From: Actinomycetes bacterium
GTDB lineage: Bacteria > Actinomycetota > Coriobacteriia > Coriobacteriales > Eggerthellaceae
Assembly: GCA_023403475.1 (NCBI GenBank)
Contig: JAEYEL010000182.1
Location: 1 to 32,583, forward strand
DNA length: 32,583 nt
Direction: 5' to 3'
Shown in pieces: positions 22,058-29,460 of the stretch. The notes beneath the pieces were generated by a model. It was not told the origin of the DNA and did not search any database. It worked only from the letters and a program-made list of their open reading frames with translations. A program made the position numbers and the translations under genes. Every line of letters starts with the position of its first letter. The first letter of the stretch is position 1.

Positions 22058-23290
22058 ATGTCGGGCGTGAACGTCAAAAGCGAGATAGGGCCTTTGCGCA
22101 AGGTACTTTTGCATAGGCCGGGCAACGAGCTTCTCAATCTAACGCCGAACACCCTTGAGCAGATGCTGTTCGACGACATTCCGTTTTTGCAGGTTGCGCA
22201 GGAAGAGCACGACGCGTTTGCGAAGGCCTTGCGCGGCCAAGGCGCAGACGTCGTCTATCTCGAAGACCTTATGACCGAGGTGCTTGACGGCAACCCCGGC
22301 ATTCGGGACGAATTCCTGAGGCAGTTTATCGTGGAGGCGGGCATCAGAACCGAGCGCTACCAGAAGATCATCTACGATTACCTGAACGAACGTTGCAGCG
22401 GCAACAAAGAGCTGGTGCTTAAGACCATGGAGGGCGTAAACTTGGCTGAGCTGCATGCCGATAAGGAAAACTCGCTGGTAGATTTGGTGAGCGACGCCTC
22501 GAAGATGGTGGTTGCCCCTATGCCGAACCTCTACTTCACGCGCGACAACTTCGCCATGATAGGCAACGGCGTGTCCATCAACCGCATGTACTCGGTCACG
22601 CGCAGCCGCGAGACCATCTACGGCGAATACATCTTCAAACACCACCCTGATTTCCGGGACGTGCCGCGCTACTACAGCCGCTACAACACGTTCCATATAG
22701 AAGGCGGCGATATTCTGAACCTGAGCGAGCGCGTGCTGGCTGTGGGCATATCGCAACGCACCGAACCCGACGCCATCGACCAACTCGCTCAGAACATTTT
22801 CGAATCGAAAGCGCCCATCGAGGTCGTGCTCGCGTTCAATATTCCCAATTCGCGCGCGTTCATGCATCTTGACACCGTGTTCACGCAGATAGACTACAAT
22901 AAGTTCACCGTGCATCCCGGTATCTTAGGGCCGCTCGCCGTGTTCGAGATCACGCCGGCGAAAGACGGCGGCACGCGCGTGAGGGAAAAGAGCGGAACGC
23001 TCGAAGCCATTCTTGCGGAATATCTGGGGCGCTCAGTCGAGCTTATTCCCTGCGGCGGGGGAGACCGCATAGCCGCCGAGCGCGAGCAGTGGAACGACGG
23101 GTCGAACACGCTTGCGGTGGCGCCCGGCAAAGTCGTGGTGTACGAGCGCAACGACGTGACCAACGAGATGCTTGAAAACTGCGGCGTCACCTGCATCAAA
23201 ATCCCTTCGGCCGAGCTTTCGCGCGGTCGGGGCGGCCCGCGCTGCATGAGTATGCCCATCTGGCGCGACGACCTGCAAACGAAACGATGA
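22058..23290 (+). CDS. arcA: Arginine deiminase
   Basis: ArcA hydrolyses arginine to citrulline and ammonia, the first step of the arginine deiminase pathway, in the cytosol. The 410-residue protein carries the guanidino-modifying fold with GPLRKVLLHRPGNEL near the start, MPNLYFTRDNFAMIG, the catalytic FHIEGGDIL and HLDTVF segments, and the nucleophile Cys in RGRGGPRCMSMP about 12 residues from the C-terminus. AAAAGGAGGG sits 7 bases before ATG 22058. It heads the arcA-arcB-arcC-transporter cluster, which yields one ATP per arginine and raises pH. Confidence 0.96.
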   Translation: MSGVNVKSEIGPLRKVLLHRPGNELLNLTPNTLEQMLFDDIPFLQVAQEEHDAFAKALRGQGADVVYLEDLMTEVLDGNPGIRDEFLRQFIVEAGIRTERYQKIIYDYLNERCSGNKELVLKTMEGVNLAELHADKENSLVDLVSDASKMVVAPMPNLYFTRDNFAMIGNGVSINRMYSVTRSRETIYGEYIFKHHPDFRDVPRYYSRYNTFHIEGGDILNLSERVLAVGISQRTEPDAIDQLAQNIFESKAPIEVVLAFNIPNSRAFMHLDTVFTQIDYNKFTVHPGILGPLAVFEITPAKDGGTRVREKSGTLEAILAEYLGRSVELIPCGGGDRIAAEREQWNDGSNTLAVAPGKVVVYERNDVTNEMLENCGVTCIKIPSAELSRGRGGPRCMSMPIWRDDLQTKR

Positions 23291-23294
23291 GTGC

Positions 23295-23300
23295 TATACT
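23295..23300 (+). promoter_or_regulatory. Possible internal -10 box before arcB
   Basis: TATACT just after the arcA stop, 72 bases before the arcB ATG. It could give arcB extra transcription; no good -35 is seen. Confidence 0.35.
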
Positions 23301-23371
23301 GGCACGAAACCAGGAAAGAGCAAGGCGCGCGCATCGCCGCCGCCTTTCTGAAAACGACGAAAGGAACCATC

Positions 23372-24367
23372 ATGCCCATCAGTCTGAGCGGACGCAGTTT
23401 TCTCAAGCTGCTCGACTTCACGCCCGACGAGATTCGCTATCTCATCCGCCTTTCCAAGCAGTTCAAAAGCCTGAAGCTTGCGGGCACGCCGCATAGATAC
23501 CTTGAAGGGAAAAACATCGTGCTCCTGTTCGAGAAGACCTCCACGCGCACGCGCTGCGCCTTCGAAGTGGCGGGGCGCGACTTGGGAATGGGCGTGACCT
23601 ATCTTGATCCGGGCAGCTCGCAGATGGGGAAGAAGGAGTCCATCGAAGACACGGCCCGCGTGCTCGGCCGCATGTACGACGGCATCGAATATCGCGGGTA
23701 CGCCCAGTCCATCGTGGAGGATCTTGCCGAAAACGCCGGCGTGCCGGTGTGGAACGGCTTGACGACGGAATTCCATCCCACCCAGATGATAGCCGACATG
23801 CTCACGATGGAAGAGAATTTTCCCGGCGGCGTGGAGGGCTTGAAGCTCGTGTTCATGGGCGATGCGGAAAACAACGTGGCGAACTCGCTCATGGTCGTGT
23901 GCGCCAAGCTGGGGCTGCATTTCGTGGCGTGCGGGCCTGCCGAGCGCATGCCCGAAGACGCGCTTGTGGAAACGTGTCGGAAAGTGGCTTGCGAAACAGG
24001 CGCCACCATCACGCTCACCGAAGATGTGCGGGAAGCCTGCACGGGCGCGAACGTCATCTACACCGATATCTGGGTTTCCATGGGCGAGCCGGAAGAGCTG
24101 TGGGCCGAGCGCATCAAGCTGCTTTCCCCGTACCGCGTGACGCGCGAGGTTATGTCCATGGCGGCCGAAAACGCCATCTTCATGCACTGCCTGCCTTCGT
24201 TCCACGACACGAAGACCACCATCGGTGCGCAAATAGCCCAAAAGTTCGGCATCAAGGAAATGGAAGTGGAAGACGCTGTGTTCAGGTCGAAGCAGTCCAA
24301 GGTCTTCGACGAAGCCGAGAACCGCATGCACTCCATCAAGGCCATCATGTACGCTACGCTGTCTTAG
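23372..24367 (+). CDS. arcB: Ornithine carbamoyltransferase (catabolic)
   Basis: Converts citrulline and phosphate to ornithine and carbamoyl phosphate. The 331-residue protein shows the carbamoyl-phosphate loop FEKTSTRTRCAFE, the FHPTQMIADMLTM segment, a binding loop around VFMGDAENNVANSLM and the HCLPSFHD motif with its Cys. Catabolic rather than anabolic use is inferred from the flanking arcA and arcC. ATG 23372 follows AAAGGAACC; the frame upstream of it has no homology. It could also be named argF. Confidence 0.95.
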   Translation: MPISLSGRSFLKLLDFTPDEIRYLIRLSKQFKSLKLAGTPHRYLEGKNIVLLFEKTSTRTRCAFEVAGRDLGMGVTYLDPGSSQMGKKESIEDTARVLGRMYDGIEYRGYAQSIVEDLAENAGVPVWNGLTTEFHPTQMIADMLTMEENFPGGVEGLKLVFMGDAENNVANSLMVVCAKLGLHFVACGPAERMPEDALVETCRKVACETGATITLTEDVREACTGANVIYTDIWVSMGEPEELWAERIKLLSPYRVTREVMSMAAENAIFMHCLPSFHDTKTTIGAQIAQKFGIKEMEVEDAVFRSKQSKVFDEAENRMHSIKAIMYATLS

Positions 24368-24387
24368 ATTGAGCCGCCTTGACGGTT

Positions 24388-24437
24388 GAGCCTAAGGCTT
24401 GGCGTCGCGGTTTAGCCTAAGGCTTGGCGCTGCGGTT
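24388..24437. repeat. 25-bp tandem duplication with palindromic core, arcB-arcC
   Basis: Units 24388-24412 and 24413-24437 each contain AGCCTAAGGCT, a palindrome around a central A. The pair might bind a regulator or fold in the mRNA and set the level of arcC. Confidence 0.85.
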
Positions 24438-24542
24438 GCGCAAGCTTCCTTTCCAAGACCTCGTCTTCATTTCCGATAATCCAATATCCAAGCGCTCACG
24501 CGGTGCTTTGGACACGTGCATCCTGAAAGGGGTGGAAAAACC

Positions 24543-25496
24543 ATGGCCTACCAGAAAGGTTCGGGTAAAAGCGTTGTCGTCGCGTTGGGCGGAAACGCGC
24601 TGGGCGATACGCCCCAAGAGCAGCTGGAGCTGGTCAAAAACACAGCGCATCATATTGTCGATATGGTGGCCGAAGGAATCAACGTGGTGGTGAGCCACGG
24701 GAACGGCCCGCAGGTGGGCATGATCAACAACGCGTTCGACTTCGCGTGCGCCCGCGATGGGAAAACGCCCGAGATGCCGTTTCCCGAATGCGGAGCCATG
24801 AGCCAGGGGTATATCGGCTACCAGCTTTCCCAGGCTATCTTAAGCGAGCTGCGCCGGCAAAACATCTATCGCTCCACCGCGTGCGTCGTCACGCAGACGC
24901 TCGTAGATCCTGACGACCCTGCGTTTAAAAACCCCACGAAGCCCGTAGGCGCCTTCCTTTCCGAAGAGGAGGCGCGCCGTCGTGCGGGGGAAACCGGCCT
25001 TACCTACAAGGAGGATGCGGGGCGCGGATGGCGGCAAGTGGTCGCGTCGCCTGTGCCGCAGCGCATCGTGGAGTTCGACGCTATCAAAGACCTTATGGAC
25101 GACGGCTACATCGTCGTTGCCTCGGGTGGCGGGGGAGTTCCCGTGAAATACTGCGACGGCGGCTACTGCGGTGTTCCGGCCGTTATCGACAAGGACCGCT
25201 CAAGCGCGCTTCTGGCGGCCGATTTCAAGGCAGACATGCTGGTCATCCTCACGGCGGTGGAAAGGGTGTCCATCAACTTCAACACGCCGCAACAGAAAGA
25301 CATTTCGTCCATGACCGTGGCGCAAGCCGAGAAATACATCGAGGAGGGCCAGTTCGCCCCCGGAAGCATGCTGCCCAAGGTGCAGGCATGCATAGCGTAC
25401 GTGAAAGCGCACCCCGAAGGCAAGGCGCTCATCACGTCGCTTAACCGTGCCGGTGCCGGCCTGCGCGGCGAAACGGGCACCGTCATCACGGCGTAG
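24543..25496 (+). CDS. arcC: Carbamate kinase
   Basis: ArcC transfers phosphate from carbamoyl phosphate to ADP, the ATP-yielding step of the pathway. The 317-residue protein has VVALGGNALGD near the N-terminus, VVSHGNGPQVG, the IVVASGGGGVPV loop, VIDKDRSSALLA and the C-terminal SMLPKVQACIAYV segment typical of the family. ATG 24543 is chosen since GAAAGGGG precedes it and homology starts a few residues later; an upstream start at 24516 has no ribosome-binding site. Confidence 0.95.
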   Translation: MAYQKGSGKSVVVALGGNALGDTPQEQLELVKNTAHHIVDMVAEGINVVVSHGNGPQVGMINNAFDFACARDGKTPEMPFPECGAMSQGYIGYQLSQAILSELRRQNIYRSTACVVTQTLVDPDDPAFKNPTKPVGAFLSEEEARRRAGETGLTYKEDAGRGWRQVVASPVPQRIVEFDAIKDLMDDGYIVVASGGGGVPVKYCDGGYCGVPAVIDKDRSSALLAADFKADMLVILTAVERVSINFNTPQQKDISSMTVAQAEKYIEEGQFAPGSMLPKVQACIAYVKAHPEGKALITSLNRAGAGLRGETGTVITA

Positions 25497-25765
25497 CCGC
25501 GCGACCCGAACAGCTCGAACAGCCCGAGCAGCTTGGGCATCCCAAGCGACCCAAGCAGCTCGGCCGGCCCGCACAGCCCGAGCAGCCTGAGCATCTCGAG
25601 CAGCCTGGGCATTCCAAGCGACCCAAGCAGCTCGGCCGGCCCGCACAACCCGTACGACCCGCAAAAACCTCATTTCCGTTATCGAGCGTGGACACGCACG
25701 CTTGGCCTGCTGCGCCCGAAAACCGCCGTCCCTTTCGTTTCCCGTTCACCTAAGGAGGGCTTTCC
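25497..25765. other. Repeat-filled arcC-transporter interval
   Basis: 269 bases without a gene. Two 55-bp copies (25526-25580 and 25598-25652) differ at about three positions, and the whole stretch from 25505 is made of GARCAGC-type 9-bp submotifs. The transporter ribosome-binding site is at the right end. Confidence 0.6.
25526..25652. repeat. 55-bp direct repeat, 72-bp period
   Basis: Copies at 25526-25580 and 25598-25652, each starting GAGCAGC and containing CAAGCAGCTCGGCCGGCCCG. Confidence 0.9.
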
Positions 25766-27373
25766 ATGACCGATGCCGCCACGAAGAAAAGCCGGAGGAA
25801 GCGCAGCATTTCGTCGTTTTCCATCCTGCTCATCATACTTGTCGTTCTCGCCGTCGTTACCGTCGCCATGGCGGCGGCAGGCACGGAAGGCGTTACCGGC
25901 GCGACCATAGCCAACGTGGCGACGGCGCCCGTGAAGGGCTTCGCCGATGCTCTGCCCGTGTGTCTGTTCGTGCTCGTGCTCGGCGGCTTTCTGGGGATAG
26001 TCACCGAGACCGGCGCGCTCGACGCCGGCATCGCCGCGCTGGTGAGAAGGCTTCGTGGCAACGAGCTTGTGCTCATTCCCATTCTCATGTTCCTGTTCTC
26101 CATAGGCGGCACCACCTATGGCATGTGCGAGGAAACCGTGCCGTTCTACCTGCTTTTGGCGGCCACTATGGTTGCGGCCGGGTTCGACAGCATGGTGGGT
26201 GCAGCGGTGGTGCTTTTGGGCGCCGGCTGCGGCGTGCTCGGCTCCACCGTAAACCCGTTCGCCGTAGGCGCGGCCATCGATTCGCTTTCGAGCACGGGTC
26301 TTGAAGTGAACCAAGGCGTCATTATCGGACTCGGCGTGGTGCTCTGGCTGGTTACGCTTACCATATCCATCTTGTTCGTCATGCGCTACGCTCGCAAAGT
26401 GAAGGCCGACAAAGGCTCGACCATCCTGACTTTGCAAGAGCGCGAAACCATGCGCGCGCAGTTCGGCGAAGTCAAGTTGGAAGCGGAAGAGGCCGAGGCG
26501 AACCCGAAAGAAGCGCTCATGACCGCGCGTCAGAAGTGGACGCTTGCCGTGTTCGGCCTTACCTTCGTGGTCATGATAATAGGCTTCATTCCCTGGGAGG
26601 ACTTCGGAATCAACCTGTTCAACGCCGGCGCAATAAGCGAAGAGGTTACCGAGACCGTTTCGGGCGACGACGTTTCCTCGGTGTGGGAAACCGCCAAGGG
26701 AACCGCGCTTGTGCTCGACGGCGACGTGACGGCTACCGTAACCGGCGAAGAGCAGGTGACGGAGGGCTGGTCGGCCTTCCTCACGGGGCTGCCTTTGGGG
26801 CAATGGTACTTCGACGAGGCATCCACATGGTTTCTCGTCATGGCCATCGTGATAGGGGTTATCGGCGGGCTTGCGGAAGAGCGGTTCGTGAAGGCGTTTG
26901 TCAACGGTGCCGCCGACATGATGAGCGTCGTGCTCATCATCGCGCTTGCGCGCTCCATCACCGTGCTCATGGGCGAGACGGGTCTCGATATGTGGATACT
27001 GAATAACGCCGCCCGCGCACTCGAAGGCATGTCGGCCGTCGTGTTCGCACCGCTGTCGTTTCTGCTTTACGTGGTGCTTTCGTTTCTCATCCCGTCGTCT
27101 TCGGGCATGGCCACCGTTTCCATGCCCATCATGGCGCCTCTGGCCGACCAACTGGGCTTTTCGGTAGAAGTCATGATTATGGTATTCAGCGCAGGCAACG
27201 GTTTGGTGAACCTGTTCACGCCAACGAGCGGTGCCATTATGGGCGGGCTTGCGCTTGCGAAGGTCGAGTATTCAACATGGCTCAAGTTCGGTGCGAAGCT
27301 TTTCGCCCTGTTGGGCGCGGTGTGCGTTGTTCTTCTGACGCTCGCCATGATGCTCGTTCCCGCAACGGGGTAA
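25766..27373 (+). CDS. YfcC-family transporter, probable arginine/ornithine exchanger
   Basis: Integral membrane protein of 535 residues in the YfcC/DcuC-like family (PF03606). A cytosolic basic N-terminus (KKSRRKRS) precedes about a dozen predicted membrane helices, beginning FSILLIILVVLAVVTVAMA. Family marks are FGGFLGIV-like LGGFLGIVTETGALDAGI, FSIGGTTYGMCEETVPFY, AGCGVLGSTVNPFA and the second-half SSSGMATVSMPIMAPLAD with NLFTPTSGAIMG. Two soluble loops lie between halves (residues ~210-250 and ~290-340). Arginine-ornithine exchange is inferred from its place after arcABC; YfcC proteins are often annotated as arginine/ornithine antiporters (arcD role). ATG 25766 has AAGGAGGG 6 bases upstream. 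Confidence 0.88.
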   Translation: MTDAATKKSRRKRSISSFSILLIILVVLAVVTVAMAAAGTEGVTGATIANVATAPVKGFADALPVCLFVLVLGGFLGIVTETGALDAGIAALVRRLRGNELVLIPILMFLFSIGGTTYGMCEETVPFYLLLAATMVAAGFDSMVGAAVVLLGAGCGVLGSTVNPFAVGAAIDSLSSTGLEVNQGVIIGLGVVLWLVTLTISILFVMRYARKVKADKGSTILTLQERETMRAQFGEVKLEAEEAEANPKEALMTARQKWTLAVFGLTFVVMIIGFIPWEDFGINLFNAGAISEEVTETVSGDDVSSVWETAKGTALVLDGDVTATVTGEEQVTEGWSAFLTGLPLGQWYFDEASTWFLVMAIVIGVIGGLAEERFVKAFVNGAADMMSVVLIIALARSITVLMGETGLDMWILNNAARALEGMSAVVFAPLSFLLYVVLSFLIPSSSGMATVSMPIMAPLADQLGFSVEVMIMVFSAGNGLVNLFTPTSGAIMGGLALAKVEYSTWLKFGAKLFALLGAVCVVLLTLAMMLVPATG

Positions 27374-27387
27374 GGTGCATCCGAAAT

Positions 27388-27510
27388 CATTTTGGTGAAA
27401 AAGGGGTACTTATGCACGGATGTAAAGCTGAAATCCATGCATAACGACCCTTTTTCAGCCAATTTTTTCGACCAATCCATGCATAACGCACTTCTTTTCA
27501 CCAAAATGAA
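27388..27510. mobile_element. AT-rich MITE-like palindromic element
   Basis: About 120 bases bounded by inverted ends CATTTTGGTGAAAA (27389-27402) and TTTTCACCAAAATG (27495-27508). The matching extends imperfectly over ~35 bases at each end. A third, direct copy of the right-end motif (ATCCATGCATAACG at 27433-27446 and 27475-27488) is inside. The segment is far richer in A/T than its neighbours, codes for nothing and lies between two operons. No transposase is present, so mobilisation in trans is only an inference. Confidence 0.55.
27397..27456 (+). terminator. Long hairpin with T-tail after the arginine transporter
   Basis: AAAAAGGGGT and TTATGCACGGAT on the left arm pair with ATCCATGCATAA and ACCCTTTTT on the right (loop ~27422-27432). 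The A/T ends make it able to stop transcription from both sides. It is part of the palindromic element. Confidence 0.6.
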
Positions 27511-27574
27511 AAACGCATTGAGGAAAGTGGCTTGAAAAGGGGCGTTGTGCATAGGTGCGCTACGGAAAAGGTGC

Positions 27575-27580
27575 TAGAAT
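27575..27580 (+). promoter_or_regulatory. argS -10 box
   Basis: TAGAAT; the start would fall at about 27587, the first base of the 27-bp repeat. No convincing -35. Confidence 0.45.
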
Positions 27581-27586
27581 TATGCG

Positions 27587-27688
27587 ACTTGCATTGAACG
27601 GAAGACATGTGCAACTTGCATTGAACGGAAGACGTGTGTAACTTGCATTGAGCGGGAGCCGCGTGCGGCTTCAAGGAACGGAAGACGG
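27587..27688 (+). repeat. 27-bp tandem repeat forming the argS 5' leader
   Basis: Units begin at 27587, 27614 and 27641, with a partial fourth at 27668. Units 1 and 2 share ACTTGCATTGAACGGAAGAC; unit 4 retains GGAACGGAAGACGG, which doubles as the argS ribosome-binding site. Each unit carries a GGAAG/GGGAG motif. Confidence 0.9.
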
Positions 27689-27695
27689 AAATACC

Positions 27696-29423
27696 ATGCA
27701 TATTCGCGAAGAACTGGAAGAGCTGATAGGTCAGGCTGTGGAGGCGTGCATCGCCGACGGGTCGCTTGCGCTTGAGCAGGCGCCGGCATCCGCACTCGAG
27801 CGCCCGCGCGACGAGGGTAACGGCGACTGGGCATCGACGGTTGCCATGCGCTGCGCGAAGCAAGCGAAAAAAAACCCGCGCGAGATAGCGCAGATAGTGG
27901 TCGCGCATCTTCCCGAAAACAATCTGACTGCTTCCATCGACATCGCAGGACCGGGCTTCATCAACATCCGCTTGCGTCCCGAGACGCTGCAAAGCGTGGT
28001 GGCAAAGGCGCGTGCGGCGGGGGAAAGCTTCGGGAAAAGCGAGCTTCCGGAAGGGTCGGTATACGTGAACCTCGAATACATCTCCGCGAACCCGACCGGC
28101 CCCATGCACGTGGGGCACGGGCGCTGGGCGGCCTTAGGTGACGCGACGGCGCGGGTCATGCGACATGCGGGATACGACGTGTACGAGGAGTTCTACGTGA
28201 ACGACCATGGCTCGCAGATGGACAATTTCGGCGAGTCGGTGGCGGTGCGCTACCAACAGCTTCTCGGGCGCGACGTGGAGCTGCCCGAGGCGTGCTATGC
28301 CGGCTCCTATGTGAAGGATATCGCACGTGCCATCATCGATGAGGATGGAGATGCGTGGCTCGATGCGGACCCGCAAGAGCGCCACGTGAACTTCCGCGAG
28401 CGCGCCTACCGTATGATGCTGGCCGACCAGCAGCGCATCTGCGCGAACTTCGGCACTACGTTCGACAAGTGGTTTTCGGAGCGCACGCTCTACGTTCCCG
28501 ATAAGAACGGGCAGACGGCGGTCGATCGCGCGCTTTCCGCTATGGACGAGAAGGGCTACGTGTATAAGAAGGAAGGCGCTACGTGGTTTCGGTCGAGCGC
28601 TTTTAACGACGAGAAAGATCGCGTGCTCATCAAGGCGAACGGCGAGTACACCTACTTTATGAGCGATGTGGCCTACCACTACGACAAGCTGGAGCGCGGT
28701 TTCGATCACCTTATAGACTTATGGGGAGCCGACCATCACGGCTACATCGCGCGGTGCGAGGCCATGCTTGCCGCTTGGGGTCGCCCCGGTGCGCTCGAGG
28801 TCATATTGGGCCAGCTGGTGAACCTGTTCCGCGATGGGAAGCCGGTGCGCATGTCGAAGCGCACGGGCGAGATGGTCACGTTCGAGGAGCTTATCGACGA
28901 GGTGGGGGTGGACGCGACGCGTTTCCTCATGCTCTCGAAGTCATCCGACCAGACCATCGACTTCGATATCGAGGTTGCGAAGAAGAAGGATGCGAGCAAT
29001 CCGGTGTACTACGTTCAGTACGCCCATGCGCGCATTTGCTCCATTCTGCGCAAGGCCGCAAGCGAAGCCGATGCGTGTGCGGCGGAAGCGGGCGAGCTTT
29101 CCATGGATGAGCTGGCTGCGCGCGTGATTCCCGAGGGCGCGGACCTGTCTGCGCTTACACATGAAAGCGAGCTTGCCCTTATGCGCAAGATGGACGACTT
29201 CGGCGACTTGGTGGCGCTTGCCGCCCGCGACCGCGCCGCCTTCCGCCTTACGCACTACGCGCAGGAGCTAGCTTCCGCTTTCCATCAGTTCTACACCAAC
29301 TGCCATGTTCTCACCGAAGACGCCGCTCTCACCCAAGCGCGTCTTGCGCTTGCGGACGCCACCCGCATCGTGCTGGCGCTGACCTTGAGCCTTCTCGGCG
29401 TGAGCGCTCCCGAAAAAATGTAA
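27696..29423 (+). CDS. argS: Arginyl-tRNA synthetase
   Basis: ArgRS charges tRNA-Arg in the cytosol. The 575-residue class I enzyme has the N-terminal Add1 domain, ending near GPGFINIRL, the HIGH-type motif SANPTGPMHVGHGR (~residue 130-143), YVNDHGSQMDNF, the KMSKS-equivalent RMSKRTGEMV (~385) and the C-terminal anticodon-binding DALR domain (YAHARICSI, then AFHQFYTNCHVL). ATG 27696 has GGAAGACGGAA upstream; the TTG at 27648 lies in the repeat. Its position behind the arginine deiminase operon joins arginine use and breakdown, though the palindromic element and a separate promoter suggest separate transcripts. Confidence 0.96.
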   Translation: MHIREELEELIGQAVEACIADGSLALEQAPASALERPRDEGNGDWASTVAMRCAKQAKKNPREIAQIVVAHLPENNLTASIDIAGPGFINIRLRPETLQSVVAKARAAGESFGKSELPEGSVYVNLEYISANPTGPMHVGHGRWAALGDATARVMRHAGYDVYEEFYVNDHGSQMDNFGESVAVRYQQLLGRDVELPEACYAGSYVKDIARAIIDEDGDAWLDADPQERHVNFRERAYRMMLADQQRICANFGTTFDKWFSERTLYVPDKNGQTAVDRALSAMDEKGYVYKKEGATWFRSSAFNDEKDRVLIKANGEYTYFMSDVAYHYDKLERGFDHLIDLWGADHHGYIARCEAMLAAWGRPGALEVILGQLVNLFRDGKPVRMSKRTGEMVTFEELIDEVGVDATRFLMLSKSSDQTIDFDIEVAKKKDASNPVYYVQYAHARICSILRKAASEADACAAEAGELSMDELAARVIPEGADLSALTHESELALMRKMDDFGDLVALAARDRAAFRLTHYAQELASAFHQFYTNCHVLTEDAALTQARLALADATRIVLALTLSLLGVSAPEKM

Positions 29424-29460
29424 GGACGTTCCGCCGGCCGGTAGGCCGATGAAGCGTCCT
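29423..29460. terminator. Bidirectional terminator between argS and the antiporter
   Basis: AGGACG / CGTCCT (29423-29428 with 29455-29460) encloses CGGCC-N4-GGCCG (29435-29448). It serves two convergent genes and overlaps their stop regions. Confidence 0.6.

Noticed and set aside
25500..25673. Cys-rich or Ala/Arg-rich minus-strand frames over the 55-bp repeat
   Set aside because: All three frames stay open because of the GC-rich repeat; no start site or ribosome-binding site supports any of them.
27587..27688. CRISPR-like array
   Set aside because: The 27-bp units are directly adjacent with no unique spacers, and no cas gene is present. The same applies to the other tandem repeats.
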